This document shows positions 17,834 through 27,271 of a DNA stretch of 64,000 nt, piece by piece. Position numbers and translations under genes: made by a program. The DNA comes from Streptomyces coffeae. Lineage in GTDB: Bacteria; Actinomycetota; Actinomycetes; Streptomycetales; Streptomycetaceae. Under the pieces are notes generated by a model that ran no database searches, was not told the origin of the DNA, and saw nothing but the letters and a program-made list of their open reading frames with translations. The stretch covers positions 434,001-498,000 of the forward strand of contig NZ_JAERRF010000002.1 of NCBI RefSeq assembly GCF_016741875.1, written 5' to 3'. Every line of letters begins with the position of its first letter. The stretch's first letter is position 1.

Positions 17834-18904
17834 TCAGCGGGTCAGCCAGGCCCGCAGCCGCTCCTCGGCCAGCAGGATGGCCGCGGTCGACACATGCTCC
17901 TCGCGGGTGTGCGCCAGCTTCGGGTCACCGGGGCCGTAGTTCACCGCGGGCACGCCGAGCGCCGAGAAGCGGGCGACATCGGTCCAGCCGAACTTGGGGG
18001 CCACCGCCACCCCGAGGGTGTCCACGAAGGCGGCGGCCGAGGGGTGGCTCAGCCCGGGGAGGGCGCCGGGCGCGCTGTCGGTGACCTCGACCGCGAAGCC
18101 GTCGAAGACCTCGCGGACGTGGGCGAGTGCCTCCTCCTCGGAACGGTCGGGCGCGAAGCGGTAGTTCACGGTCACCGCGCAGGAGTCCGGGATGACGTTG
18201 GTGGCGTGACCGCCCTCGATCCCCACCGCGTTGAGCCCCTCGCGGTAGACGAGCCCGTCGATGTCCACCTGCCGCGCGGTGTACGCGGCCAGCCGCTCGA
18301 GGACCGGGGCGGCCTCGTGGATGGCGTTCCGGCCCAGCCAGCTACGCGCGGAGTGCGCGCGGTGCCCCTGGGTGCTCACCCGGACCCGCAGCGTGCCCTG
18401 GCAGCCTGCCTCGACCTGGCCCTCGGTGCCCTCCAGCAGCACGGCGAAGTCACCGGCCAGCCACTCGGGGTGGTTCCTGACCAGCCGCCCCAGTCCGTTG
18501 AGCTCGGCGGCGACCTCCTCGTGGTCGTAGAAGACGAAGGTCAGGTCGCGATTGGGCTCCGGCACGGTCGCCGCGACGCGCAGCTGGACCGCGACGCCGG
18601 ACTTCATGTCGGAGGTGCCGCAGCCCCACAGCACGCCGTTCTCGTCGAGCCGGGAGGGCACGTTGTCGGCGATCGGCACGGTGTCCAGATGCCCGGCCAG
18701 CACGACCCGCTCCGCGCGCCCCAGGTTCGTCCGGGCGACGACGGCGTCCCCGTCGCGGTCGACGGTCAGGTGCGGAAGGGCCCGCAGCACCTGCTCGACG
18801 GCGTCGGCGAGGGCCTTCTCGTCCCCGCTGACCGAGGGGAAGTCGACGAGCCGGGCGGTGAGCCGGGCCGCGTCCAGGGACAGGTCGAGTGCAGGGTAGT
18901 CCAT
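17834..18904 (-). CDS. dapE: Succinyl-diaminopimelate desuccinylase
   Basis: A 356-aa M20-family metallohydrolase acting late in the succinylase route to meso-DAP and lysine. Dizinc-site motifs are visible: [20 protein letters not shown] and FYDHEEV. The dimerisation domain lies in the middle. ATG 18904 is probably the 5' end of a leaderless mRNA (TAGGGT ends seven bases upstream). The partner gene dapC is 1.9 kb away on the same strand. Confidence 0.93.
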   Translation of the reverse strand: MDYPALDLSLDAARLTARLVDFPSVSGDEKALADAVEQVLRALPHLTVDRDGDAVVARTNLGRAERVVLAGHLDTVPIADNVPSRLDENGVLWGCGTSDMKSGVAVQLRVAATVPEPNRDLTFVFYDHEEVAAELNGLGRLVRNHPEWLAGDFAVLLEGTEGQVEAGCQGTLRVRVSTQGHRAHSARSWLGRNAIHEAAPVLERLAAYTARQVDIDGLVYREGLNAVGIEGGHATNVIPDSCAVTVNYRFAPDRSEEEALAHVREVFDGFAVEVTDSAPGALPGLSHPSAAAFVDTLGVAVAPKFGWTDVARFSALGVPAVNYGPGDPKLAHTREEHVSTAAILLAEERLRAWLTR

Positions 18905-19012
18905 ACCCGGGACCCTAACCCGCGGGTCCTCCCGGCCCCAGCGCGCGTGGTCTTCCCCACCCCTCGCCGCTTCCCCGGCAGGGGCCCGGGGCCCTCCAGT
19001 AACGTGTGCCGC

Positions 19013-19921
19013 GTGCCCCTGTCCGTCTTCTCCAGCCGCGCCCGTCTGCTCCGGGCCGCGGTCGCCTGTGCCGTGCTGCTGGGCCTGGCCGGGTATGTGA
19101 CGGCACACCTGCTGACCGGTGGCGGCGGCCCGCCGCGCTGCACCGTGCGCGCGGGCGGCGAGGAGGTACTGATCGTTCCGGAACAGGCGGTGAACGCCGC
19201 CACCGTCGAGGCCGTGGCCGCCTCCCGCGGGCTGCCGGAGCGCGCGGTCACCATCGCGCTGGCCACCGCGTTCCAGGAGTCGGGGCTGCGCAACATCCGC
19301 CACGGCGACCGGGATTCCCTCGGCCTGTTCCAGCAGCGGCCCTCCCAGGGCTGGGGCACCACGGAGCAGATCCGGGATCCGGTCTACGCGGCGGGCAAGT
19401 TCTACGACCACCTGGTGAAGGTGCCCGGCTACTCCCGGCTGCCCCTCACGGTGGCCGCGCAGCGGGTGCAGTTCAGCGGTTTTCCCCAGGCGTACGCCAA
19501 GCACGAGACCGAAGCGGTGGTACTGACCGCCGCGCTCACCGGCCGGGCGAAGGCCGCGTTCAGCTGCCCCGGGCCGCCGGACGACGGCACCGTGGGCGAT
19601 CCGGAGCGGGTCCGCTCGGCGCTGGCGCGGGAGTTCGGCCGGGAGGTGCGGCCCCGGCTCGACACCGCCGGGCAGGGCGGCGGCAAGCACGCCGCCTCCG
19701 CGCGCCGGGTCCTGGTGCCGGTCCGGCCCGCGACCGCCCGGGGCGGGACGACGGAGCGCGGCTGGGAACTGGCGCACTGGGCCGTGGCCCACTCGGACGA
19801 GTTGCGCATCGAACGCGTCTCTTATGGCAAGCGCGTCTGGAGCGCCGGGAATTCCGACAACGGCTGGCGCACCTCCGAGGAGAGTTCCGGGCCGGACGTC
19901 ACCCTCGTCCTCACCCGTTAG
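19013..19921 (+). CDS. Secreted or membrane-anchored lysozyme-fold protein
   Basis: A 302-aa protein with an N-terminal signal-anchor ([20 protein letters not shown]). The middle region has [20 protein letters not shown] followed by [12 protein letters not shown], the E-S-x-x-GLFQxRPSxGW pattern of lysozyme-like (transglycosylase) folds with a candidate catalytic Glu near residue 86. The C-terminal part ([18 protein letters not shown]) resembles a substrate-binding or inhibitor-like strand pair. Close homologues are sometimes mislabelled heavy metal transporters; nothing here supports that. GTG 19013 has TAACGT seven bases upstream and no Shine-Dalgarno, so is probably leaderless. Confidence 0.82.
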   Translation: MPLSVFSSRARLLRAAVACAVLLGLAGYVTAHLLTGGGGPPRCTVRAGGEEVLIVPEQAVNAATVEAVAASRGLPERAVTIALATAFQESGLRNIRHGDRDSLGLFQQRPSQGWGTTEQIRDPVYAAGKFYDHLVKVPGYSRLPLTVAAQRVQFSGFPQAYAKHETEAVVLTAALTGRAKAAFSCPGPPDDGTVGDPERVRSALAREFGREVRPRLDTAGQGGGKHAASARRVLVPVRPATARGGTTERGWELAHWAVAHSDELRIERVSYGKRVWSAGNSDNGWRTSEESSGPDVTLVLTR

Positions 19922-20136
19922 CGCGGCGGATCGCCGCAGCTCATTCCGGCCGGCCGGGCACCTGTGACCGATCCGCGGCACCGCGCGCACCAGGAACACG
20001 CGGGGAAACGGATTATGCGACGCATTGCCAATTCTTTGCCTTGAGGCACCGCAACCTTCGCACGGCCCACATCGGTATGCACAACGTCCGATCACCGGAT
20101 GCTGCACGCCAATTGTCCCTCCGTCAAAGGAGCATC

Positions 20137-20691
20137 ATGTCCCTCCCTCTCACGCGTCGGATCGCTCGGGCCGCGCTGCTGGTCGCCGCCGGCGCCGCTC
20201 CCGTGGTCGCCACCGCCGGCGCCGCGAGTGCGGCGGAAGCCCTGCCGCAGTCCAAGCTGGGCGGACTGAGCGCCCTGGACACCGCCTCCGTCGGCCAGGT
20301 CGCGGACGCCGCCTCGCAGCAGGTCGGGAGCGCGGCGGGTGACGTCAGCGGCAAGGCCGGACGGACCGTCACGGAGGTGCTGCCGGGCAAGGCTCCGGCC
20401 AAGCCCGCCCAGCCGGCCAAGACCCTCCCGGCCAAGGCCAAGGGCACGCACGCCAAGGGCACCGCCGCCAAGGGCACCGCCGCCAAGGCCACCCCGGCCA
20501 AGGGCAAGGCGGTCAAGGGCGCCCACGCCAAGGGCAAGGGCGGTGCGCACGCCAAGGGCAAGGGCGGCAAGGCCACCCCGCAGGCCCCCACGGCCCCCAC
20601 GGCCCCGCAGCAGGCCGCGCCGGGCCCGCAGGGTCAGGACCTGCCGATCAAGGGCCTTCCGATCGGCGGTCTGCCGGTCCTCGGCGGCTGA
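20137..20691 (+). CDS. Secreted Lys/Ala/Gly-rich repeat protein
   Basis: A 184-aa exported protein. The signal peptide (LTRRIARAALLVAAGAAPVV) ends at an AxA site (ASAAEA). A short conserved-looking part (GGLSALDTASVGQVADAASQ) precedes a very basic low-complexity tract of KGT/AKG units (about residues 100-148) and a Pro/Gly tail ending GGLPIGGLPVLGG-like residues. It may bind DNA, teichoic acids or other polyanions at the cell surface (inference). AAAGGAG lies five bases before ATG 20137. A 13-bp terminator follows. Confidence 0.8.
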   Translation: MSLPLTRRIARAALLVAAGAAPVVATAGAASAAEALPQSKLGGLSALDTASVGQVADAASQQVGSAAGDVSGKAGRTVTEVLPGKAPAKPAQPAKTLPAKAKGTHAKGTAAKGTAAKATPAKGKAVKGAHAKGKGGAHAKGKGGKATPQAPTAPTAPQQAAPGPQGQDLPIKGLPIGGLPVLGG

Positions 20692-20707
20692 CCGCACCAC
20701 ACAGCTC

Positions 20708-20738
20708 GGGGTCCGGGGAGCGCCACTCCCCGGACCCC
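20708..20738 (+). terminator. 13-bp hairpin after the Lys-rich secreted protein gene
   Basis: Arms 20708-20720 and 20726-20738 pair perfectly around CGCCA, 17 bases after the stop codon. Confidence 0.85.
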
Positions 20739-20763
20739 TGCGCATGTCCCGTACGCGGTGCGG

Positions 20764-20794
20764 CTAGGGTCCGTCGTCAGACGACGGACCCTAG
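20764..20794. terminator. 14-bp hairpin overlapping the dapC stop codon
   Basis: Arms 20764-20777 and 20781-20794 (CTAGGGTCCGTCGT and its complement) pair perfectly around CAG. The right arm contains the TAG stop of dapC (20791-20793). It probably terminates dapC transcription; an 11-base partial copy of the arm recurs at about 20800-20810. Confidence 0.75.
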
Positions 20795-21912
20795 TCCCTC
20801 AGACGACGGACCGCGGCGGCCACCCGCTCGTCGGTCGCGGTGAACGCGACCCGGACGTTCCGCTCGCCCGCCGGGCCGTAGAAGTCGCCGGGCGCCACCA
20901 GGATGCCCAGGTCGGCGAGGGCGCCGACGGTCTCCCAGCACGGCTCGTCCCGGGTGGCCCACAGATACAGCGACGCCTCGCTGTGCTCGATCCGGAAGCC
21001 GAAGCCCTCCAGCGCCGAGCGGAGCGCGGTGCGGCGCCGCTCGTAGCGCTCGCGCTGCTCGGCCACGTGCTTGTCGTCGGCGAGCGCCGCGATCGTGGCG
21101 GCCTGCACCGGCGCGGGCACGATCATCCCGCCGTGCTTGCGGATCTTCAGCAGTTCGCCGAGCACGGTCTCGTCCCCGGCGAGGAACGCCGCGCGGTAGC
21201 CCGCCAGATTGGACCGCTTGGACAGCGAGTGGACCGAGACCAGCCCCTCGAAGCCGCCGCCGGAGATCTCCGGGTGCAGTACGGACCGCGGATCGGCCTC
21301 CCAGCCCAGTTCGAGATAGCACTCGTCGCTGACCAGCAGCACATCGTGCTCCCGGGCCCAGGCGACGGCCGTGCGCAGTTCGTCGGCGTCAAGCACCCGG
21401 CCGGTGGGGTTGGACGGGGAGTTCAGCCACAGCAGCTTGAGCCCGGCCGGGTCCAGCGCGACACCCTCGGCGCCGCGCACGAACACCTCCACGTCGTACG
21501 GCACCGGCTCGGCACCCGCCAGCCGCACGCCCACCTCGTAGGTCGGGTACGCCAGCCGCGGGAACGCGACCCGGTCCCCGGGACCGAGCCCCAGCTGAGT
21601 GGGGAGCGAGGCCACCAGCTCCTTGGAACCGACCAGCGGCAGCACCTCGGTGTGCCGGACCCCGGTGGCACCCAGGCGCCGCTCCACCCAGCCGGTGAGC
21701 GCGTCCCGCAGCGCGGTGGTGCCCCACACGGTGGGATAGCCCGGGCTGTCGGCGGCACCGGCCAGCGCCCGCTGGATCGGCTCGGGGACCGGATCGACCG
21801 GCGTACCCACCGAGAGGTCGACGATGCCGTCGGGATGGGCCGCGGCGGTCGCCTTGTACGGTTCGAGCCGGTCCCAGGGGAAGACCGGGAGGCGGGCGGA
21901 GACGGGTGGCAC
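20791..21912 (-). CDS. dapC: Succinyldiaminopimelate transaminase
   Basis: A 373-aa fold-type I PLP aminotransferase (class I/II). Visible are VDLSVGTPVDPVP, the NSPSNPTGRV motif, SDECYLELGW, and SLSKRSNLAGYR with the Schiff-base Lys. It acts two steps before the DapE substrate is cleaved, in DAP/lysine synthesis. GTG 21912 gives the length expected for the family; codons further upstream look intergenic, and no good Shine-Dalgarno decides the matter. It lies downstream of fdxA on the same strand, the same pair as Rv1177/Rv1178. Confidence 0.92.
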   Translation of the reverse strand: MPPVSARLPVFPWDRLEPYKATAAAHPDGIVDLSVGTPVDPVPEPIQRALAGAADSPGYPTVWGTTALRDALTGWVERRLGATGVRHTEVLPLVGSKELVASLPTQLGLGPGDRVAFPRLAYPTYEVGVRLAGAEPVPYDVEVFVRGAEGVALDPAGLKLLWLNSPSNPTGRVLDADELRTAVAWAREHDVLLVSDECYLELGWEADPRSVLHPEISGGGFEGLVSVHSLSKRSNLAGYRAAFLAGDETVLGELLKIRKHGGMIVPAPVQAATIAALADDKHVAEQRERYERRRTALRSALEGFGFRIEHSEASLYLWATRDEPCWETVGALADLGILVAPGDFYGPAGERNVRVAFTATDERVAAAVRRLRD

Positions 21913-22065
21913 GGGTGGCTCGCTTTCGTATCGGAGCAGCCCGGCCGGCCGGCCGGGAAACCCGGCGGCCGCCCGGGAAAACAGACCGGTCCCGCAGGCC
22001 ACAGGCCGTACGGGACCGAGGGCTGCGCCCAGGGCCCGCGCGGAGGGGACCCTAGCGCCGCAGGG

Positions 22066-22392
22066 TCACTCGTCGTGCTCCTGCGGGGGCAGCGCGGCGA
22101 TGAAGGGGTGGTCGCGCTCGATCAGACCGAGCTTGCTCGCGCCACCGGGCGAGCCCAGCTCGTCGAAGAACTCGACATTCGCCTTGTAGTAATCCTTCCA
22201 CTCCTCCGGAGTGTCATCCTCGTAGAAGATGGCCTCGACCGGGCAGACCGGCTCACAGGCCCCGCAGTCGACGCATTCGTCCGGGTGGATGTACAAGGAC
22301 CGCTGGCCCTCGTAGATACAGTCGACGGGGCACTCCTCGATGCACGCCTTGTCCTTCAGGTCGACACAAGGCTGCGCGATGACGTAGGTCAC
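22066..22392 (-). CDS. fdxA: 7Fe (3Fe-4S/4Fe-4S) ferredoxin
   Basis: A 108-aa ferredoxin with the Azotobacter-type cysteine pattern: CVDLKDKACIEECPVDC for the first cluster region and CVDCGACEPVCPVEA for the second. It carries electrons, probably to P450s or other oxidoreductases. GTG 22392 follows GAGGAGGAA, which decides the start. Its 3' neighbour is dapC and the divergent neighbour is the GNAT gene. Confidence 0.96.
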   Translation of the reverse strand: MTYVIAQPCVDLKDKACIEECPVDCIYEGQRSLYIHPDECVDCGACEPVCPVEAIFYEDDTPEEWKDYYKANVEFFDELGSPGGASKLGLIERDHPFIAALPPQEHDE

Positions 22393-22506
22393 GCTGTCGT
22401 TCCTCCTCGTTAGGGCTGCTATCGCGCGGGAGCGCGGCGTCGTCGATGCCCGCACCTAGTATCGCCGTTCCAGGGCACCAGACGCACATGAGGGGCTGAC
22501 ACAGCT

Positions 22507-23523
22507 GTGGATTTCACCACCGGCGGACGTCTCGAGGTCCGTATCACCCCGGCTGACGTGGGCAAACGCGTTTCGGTGCGGCTTTTGACCGGGGAGCCCG
22601 ACCCGCACATGAGATTCACCGACGTGGTCGGGGTTCTCACATCGTGGACCGGCGATGTGCTGTGTGTCACTCGGCGCACCGGTGAGACGGTGCGGATCGC
22701 ACGGTCCTCGCTGGTGGCGGGCAAGGTGGTACCCGCCGCACCGGCCCGCCGCCGCGGCCCGGCCGCGAGCGCGCGGGAGCTGGACCGGGTCGCCGCGCGC
22801 GGCTGGCCCGCGGTGGAGAGCGAACCCCTGGGCGAGTGGGAGCTGCGGGCGTCCGGCGGCTTCACCCGGCGAGCCAACTCGGTGCTGGCCCTGGGCGATC
22901 CGGGGCTGCCGCTGGACGCCGCGCTGGACCGGGTGACCGGCTGGTACGCCGAGCGCGGACTGCCCGCGTACCTCCAGCTCAGCACCGGCGCCGAGGACAC
23001 CCAGGAGCTACTGGCCGGGGAGCTGGCCGCGCGCGGCTGGACCAAGGAGGTCTCCGCACAGGTGCGGATCGCGGGCCTGGCCCCGGTCGCCGACCGGGAC
23101 GCCGACATTTCGGCCGTGGCACTCTCCCGCCGGATCGACGACGCCTGGCTGGCCCGCTACCAGCGCTCCGCCGCCCCCTCCCCCGAGGTGCGGGCGGTAC
23201 TCTCCGGCGGCCCCTCGGTGTGGTTCGCGACGATAGGCGGCGCGGCCGGGGACGAGACCCCGGCCGCGATCGGGCGGGTGGTGGTGGACGGCCGCTGGGC
23301 CGGGTTCGCGGCGGTGGAGGTCGCCCCGGAACGGCGGCGGCAGGGGCTGGCCGGGGCCGTGATGACCGCGCTGGCCCGCACGGCGCTGGACGAGGGCGCC
23401 TCGGCCGCGTACCTCCAGGTCGAGACGGACAATGGCGGTGCCCACGCGCTGTACGAGGGCATGGGCTTCACCGTCCACCACAGCTACCACCACTGGCGCG
23501 CCCCGCACGGCGACGCCCGCTGA
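22507..23523 (+). CDS. GNAT-family N-acetyltransferase with N-terminal SH3-like domain
   Basis: A 338-aa protein. Residues 1-80 form a small beta domain (ADVGKRVSVRLL, DVLCVTRRTGETVRIARS). The C-terminal third is a GNAT fold with the acetyl-CoA loop ERRRQGLAGAVMTAL and the late strand YLQVETDNGGAHALYEGMGF. The middle looks like a second, degenerate GNAT half. Acceptor unknown. GTG 22507 follows GAGGGG by ten bases. It is divergent from fdxA. Confidence 0.9.
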   Translation: MDFTTGGRLEVRITPADVGKRVSVRLLTGEPDPHMRFTDVVGVLTSWTGDVLCVTRRTGETVRIARSSLVAGKVVPAAPARRRGPAASARELDRVAARGWPAVESEPLGEWELRASGGFTRRANSVLALGDPGLPLDAALDRVTGWYAERGLPAYLQLSTGAEDTQELLAGELAARGWTKEVSAQVRIAGLAPVADRDADISAVALSRRIDDAWLARYQRSAAPSPEVRAVLSGGPSVWFATIGGAAGDETPAAIGRVVVDGRWAGFAAVEVAPERRRQGLAGAVMTALARTALDEGASAAYLQVETDNGGAHALYEGMGFTVHHSYHHWRAPHGDAR

Positions 23524-23540
23524 GCGGGTACCAGACCACC

Positions 23541-24380
23541 ATGCCGCGTAGGAACGACACCACCTCCCGACGCCGGAGATTCGCCGAGGCGGCCCGCGAG
23601 GAGCGCCCCGACCTGGCGCTGCTGTGCCTGCTGGTGGGCATGGAGGCGGACACCGGACTCGACGAGGACGGCGTGGACCGGGCGCAGATCGAGCTGGACC
23701 GGCTGGCCGGGCTGCTGCCCTTCTCCCCCGGCGGACCCGAGGGCTGGGCCGCCGCGCTGGCCCGGGTGCTCGGCGAGGGACATGACTTCCGGGGCTCCGC
23801 GGCCGACTACCGGCGGCTGGAGTCCTCCCTGCTGCACGAGGTGCTGCGGCGCCGCCGCGGGCTGCCGATCCTGCTGTCGGTGGTGTGGATCGAGGTCGCG
23901 CGGCGGGCGGGGGCGCCGGTGTACGGGGTGGGGCTGCCGGGCCACTTCGTGGTGGGCTTCGGCGACCCGTACGGACAGCATGTGCTGGTCGATCCGTACG
24001 ACGGGGGCCGGACGCTGTCGGACGAGGACGCGGCGATGCTGGTGGCGGGCGCCACGGGCACCCCGCTGGCGCCGTCGATGCTCACCCCCTCCACACCGCT
24101 GGAGATCGTGCTGCGGATCCTGAACAACATCCGCGCCTGGGCCGCCGCCCGCCCCGAGCGCACCGATGTCCAGCTGTGGGCGATCGAGTTGTCGCTGCTG
24201 CTGCCCAGCCACCCGGCGCGGCTGCGTTATGAGCGGGCCCAACTGCTGGTGGAGCGCGGCGAGTTCATCGCCGGGGCGAAGGAGCTGGAGACATACGCGG
24301 AGGTGGTGGCCGCGGTGGACGCCGAGGCGGCGGAGGCGGTACGGCGACAGGCGCGCGCGGCCCGCGCGATGCTCAACTGA
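23541..24380 (+). CDS. SirB1-type transglutaminase-like/TPR protein
   Basis: A 279-aa protein of the SirB1/YchA family. A transglutaminase-like core (RRRGLPILLSVVWIEVARRA, VYGVGLPGHFVVGF, VDPYDGGRTL) is followed by a helical TPR-like tail (RYERAQLLVERGEFIAGAKE). The core lacks the Cys of active transglutaminases, so a binding role is likely. ATG 23541 is 18 bases after the GNAT stop, so the two genes probably form one transcript. Confidence 0.88.
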   Translation: MPRRNDTTSRRRRFAEAAREERPDLALLCLLVGMEADTGLDEDGVDRAQIELDRLAGLLPFSPGGPEGWAAALARVLGEGHDFRGSAADYRRLESSLLHEVLRRRRGLPILLSVVWIEVARRAGAPVYGVGLPGHFVVGFGDPYGQHVLVDPYDGGRTLSDEDAAMLVAGATGTPLAPSMLTPSTPLEIVLRILNNIRAWAAARPERTDVQLWAIELSLLLPSHPARLRYERAQLLVERGEFIAGAKELETYAEVVAAVDAEAAEAVRRQARAARAMLN

Positions 24381-24429
24381 CGCGGACCCCGGCCGGCGCG
24401 GCCGGGTAACGACGCGGACGGAGCATGAC

Positions 24430-24461
24430 ACGGCCCCCGCCCGGTGCCGGGCGGGGGCCGT
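24430..24461. terminator. 15-bp hairpin between convergent genes
   Basis: Arms 24430-24444 and 24447-24461 are perfectly complementary. It separates the SirB1-type gene (+) from the peptidoglycan-binding-like gene (-). Confidence 0.85.
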
Positions 24462-24482
24462 TGCGGAGCCTGCCGCAGGGGC

Positions 24483-26705
24483 TCAGTTGGGGGTGGTGTT
24501 GATGACCCCGACGCGCTCGGAGGCCGTCTTGCCGGCCAGCGCCTTGCTGAGCGCCACGACCACGTCCTGCGGGCTGACGGGCTTCTTGCTGCCGTTGCCG
24601 CGCTCGATCAGCACCCCGTCGAAGGTCGAGCCGTAGAGCTGCTTGAGGACGGCGAGGTCGTAGTGCTCCACCAGCTTGCCGTTGACCACCCGCATCGAGA
24701 GGATCTTCGGCAGCGACTTCGCGGGGCTGAGCGGCAGCGAGTGCTGGGGGTCGGTCTGCACCGTCACCAGGTCGGACATCGCGGGCTTGGCGAAGGTCTT
24801 CAGCTTGTTGTCGACCTCGGCCTTGCTCACCGTCGGCTGCTTGACGCTGACCGGCAGCTCGATGACCTTTTCCTTGCCGGTCTCGGCGCGCTCCCGGTAG
24901 GCGTCGGAGACGGCCGTGACCGCCTGGTCGACATCCAGCGCCTTGCCCGCCTTGCCGTACACCGGGACGGCCCGGCCGGAGGTGAAGGTGATGGTGCCCT
25001 CGCGGGCGGTGCCCGAGGTGCCCGCGAGCCGCTCCAGGGCGTCCCGGAGCTTCTCCTCGTCGACCGTCACCTCGGGGTCGGCCTCGTGGGTACCGCCGAA
25101 GAGCGAGCCGATGACCGTGACCGGGTTGTAGTCGCGGCCGGCGACATTGCGGACGGTGGTCTCGGTGTCCACGGCCAGGCCCGCGACGGACGGCTTGATC
25201 TCCTTCTGCTCACCGTCCACCGACACCTTCAGCGGGGCGGTGGTGCGCTTGCCGAGCTCGGAGTCCAGCTTGTCGACGGCGGCCTCCTTGGAGGTGCCGC
25301 CGATGTCGACACCGAGCACGGTGGTGCCGTTGGGGACATCGGCGTGGTTCATCACCAGGCCCGCGCTGTAGGCACCGCCGACGACCACGACCAGCAGGGC
25401 GCCCACCATGACCAGCCTGGAGCGGCCCTTCTTCTTCGGCTTCCCGGCCGCCGGGGCGGACGGTGCCGTGTTGCTCGGCGGGAGGTTGTCCCCGGCGGGC
25501 ACGGCGGGGCCGCCTCCGGCGGGCGGGGACGGCGGCAGATTCTCCGCCGGGGGCACCACGGGCACCCCGCTGACCAGCGTGTCGCTGGAGATCTGCTCGG
25601 GCGGCACCCCGCCGCCCGGAGTGGGGTCGGGGTCGCGGAACAGCGGACGGTCGGTGCCCGCCTCCGCTCCGGGCCCCCCGCCGAACCCGCTCAGCGGGCC
25701 GGTGCCGGTGGTGGCGCCCAGGCTGCCGGACATCGGCGAGCCGCCCGGCGGGGTCGGGGGCTGCGCGGCCGGACCGGCGCCGAGCGGGCCCACGCCGCCG
25801 GGGGGCGTGTCGAACGGACCCGGGACGGGGGCGCCCGGCGGGGGCGGCAGCTCGTCGTCGTGCGGTCCGCCGCCGAGGCCGGGCGGCATCAGCATGTCGC
25901 CGGTGGCCGGGCCGGTGGTCACGCCGTTCGGCTCCGGGTCGCCCGGGAGACCGCCACCGCCCGCTGGGGCGTCGGTGAAGTACGGCAGATCGGCGGTGGG
26001 GTCACCGCCCATCGCGGGCGCGGGGAAACCCTGGGTCGTCTCCGGCCCCGTAGGCGCGGGGAAACCCTGGGTCGTCTCCGGCCCCGTAGGCGCGGGGAAA
26101 CCCTGCGTGGTCTCCGGCCCCATGGGCATGGGGAAACCCTGCGTGGTCTCCGGCCCCGGAGGCGCGGGGAACGCCTGAGTGGTCTCGGGCGACGAGGGCG
26201 CGGGCGGCCGCGGGGTGTTCGCGGTCGACGCGTTGCCCTTCGGCTTACGGGGCGCGAACCAGTCGCTGGTGCGCTCGCCGTCACCCTTCGCGCCCTTGCC
26301 ATCCGGGCCCTCGGCACCGGTCTCGGCCGGAGCGGCTTCCGGCACGGCGGCGGCCTCGGGCCGCGGTGTGGCGCCGGTGCGCTCGTTGGGGCTGTCGTCC
26401 TCGCCGGAGCGGGGGGCCGGAACGCCCTCCTCCCCGACGGGCTTGCGCATGACCACCGGCGGGATCGGCCGGGAACCCGGGATGTTGATCCGGATCCGGG
26501 TGGTCAGCGTGGTCTCGGTCTTCGGTTCCTCCGGCTTTGCCGCGGCACGCGCGTCGCCGTCGCCGGAGGCGCCCTGCGGGGCCTCCTGCGTGCGGTTCAG
26601 CGACGGGGACTGGCGCGATCCGTACGGCGGGGTTCCCGACGGGTAGGCGGCACCACCGCTTCCCCCCCGGGGCCCGGAGGACGAACTGTCAGATTCACGG
26701 CTCAA
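24483..26705 (-). CDS. Membrane protein with YoaR/VanW-type peptidoglycan-binding-like domains
   Basis: A 740-aa protein. The first 420 residues are disordered cytoplasmic sequence rich in Pro, Gly and acidic residues, with a 12-aa repeat (GPETTQGFPAPT). One membrane helix follows (RLVMVGALLVVVVGGAYSAG), then two copies of the fold seen ahead of VanW domains (PG_binding_4: TTVLGVDIGGTSKEAAVDKL; later EVDNKLKTFAKPAMSD). No VanW domain follows. Cell-wall association is inferred. The start is TTG 26705 after GGGAG. Its architecture parallels the HtrA-like protein: long repetitive cytoplasmic tail, one helix, extracytoplasmic domain. Confidence 0.82.
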   Translation of the reverse strand: MSRESDSSSSGPRGGSGGAAYPSGTPPYGSRQSPSLNRTQEAPQGASGDGDARAAAKPEEPKTETTLTTRIRINIPGSRPIPPVVMRKPVGEEGVPAPRSGEDDSPNERTGATPRPEAAAVPEAAPAETGAEGPDGKGAKGDGERTSDWFAPRKPKGNASTANTPRPPAPSSPETTQAFPAPPGPETTQGFPMPMGPETTQGFPAPTGPETTQGFPAPTGPETTQGFPAPAMGGDPTADLPYFTDAPAGGGGLPGDPEPNGVTTGPATGDMLMPPGLGGGPHDDELPPPPGAPVPGPFDTPPGGVGPLGAGPAAQPPTPPGGSPMSGSLGATTGTGPLSGFGGGPGAEAGTDRPLFRDPDPTPGGGVPPEQISSDTLVSGVPVVPPAENLPPSPPAGGGPAVPAGDNLPPSNTAPSAPAAGKPKKKGRSRLVMVGALLVVVVGGAYSAGLVMNHADVPNGTTVLGVDIGGTSKEAAVDKLDSELGKRTTAPLKVSVDGEQKEIKPSVAGLAVDTETTVRNVAGRDYNPVTVIGSLFGGTHEADPEVTVDEEKLRDALERLAGTSGTAREGTITFTSGRAVPVYGKAGKALDVDQAVTAVSDAYRERAETGKEKVIELPVSVKQPTVSKAEVDNKLKTFAKPAMSDLVTVQTDPQHSLPLSPAKSLPKILSMRVVNGKLVEHYDLAVLKQLYGSTFDGVLIERGNGSKKPVSPQDVVVALSKALAGKTASERVGVINTTPN
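26015..26195 (-). repeat. 36-bp in-gene tandem repeat
   Basis: Five or so near-identical 36-bp units encode GPETTQGFPAPT (variants PMPM, AFPAPP) in the cytoplasmic tail of the 740-aa membrane protein. Unit length equals that of the unrelated repeat in htrA. Confidence 0.9.
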
Positions 26706-26902
26706 AGCAGGTTCTCCCAGTTAGCTCCGCCGCCCGTCAGACCTCGCGCGGGCGGCTCGGCGGCGCGCACCACCTTACTGGGCGCCGCGGTGGCGCACTT
26801 GACGGCCGCCATATCGCTGCCGTCACACACTGCTGGGGACAGCGTCCGGCGGCGTGGATGCGTCACGGCACCCAGGGGGACTTACGCGACGGAAACGTCA
26901 CG

Positions 26903-27271
26903 TCACTTACCAAGTCGGGCGGAGCGCGCGGCCGGTTGCGGGACCAGCGGCAACGTGGCACAGATCACACCCGCGAACATCCCGCCCAGCAGGAAGAGAT
27001 ACGACCCCAGACCCGCGCCGAAGAGGAAGTCGCCCTCCGGGCGGGTGGAGGTGAGCAGCAGCACGGTGACCGTCCAGGCCCCCGCGGGCACTCCGCCGCC
27101 CATCCGGGTGCCGGTGGCCTTGACACCGCCGTAGCACAGCGCCACGACGCCGAGCAGCGCCAGCAGCAAACCGCCGGGGAACCAGGCGGCTTGGATCAGT
27201 GCGCCGGCGGTGCCCACCAGCACCCCCACCACGGCGAGCAGTGCGTATGCCCCCAGACGTGCGGCACTCAT
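26903..27271 (-). CDS. Small four-helix membrane protein (DUF6113-like)
   Basis: A 122-aa integral membrane protein with about four hydrophobic segments ([70 protein letters not shown]). Function unknown. ATG 27271 overlaps the mshB stop region by four bases, so it is translationally coupled to mshB; a membrane protein also follows mshB in mycobacteria (Rv1171). Confidence 0.88.
   Translation of the reverse strand: MSAARLGAYALLAVVGVLVGTAGALIQAAWFPGGLLLALLGVVALCYGGVKATGTRMGGGVPAGAWTVTVLLLTSTRPEGDFLFGAGLGSYLFLLGGMFAGVICATLPLVPQPAARSARLGK

Noticed and set aside
24444..27134. 896-aa plus-strand frame
   Set aside because: Antisense of the 740-aa membrane protein; composition is Arg/Gly/His-rich shadow sequence.
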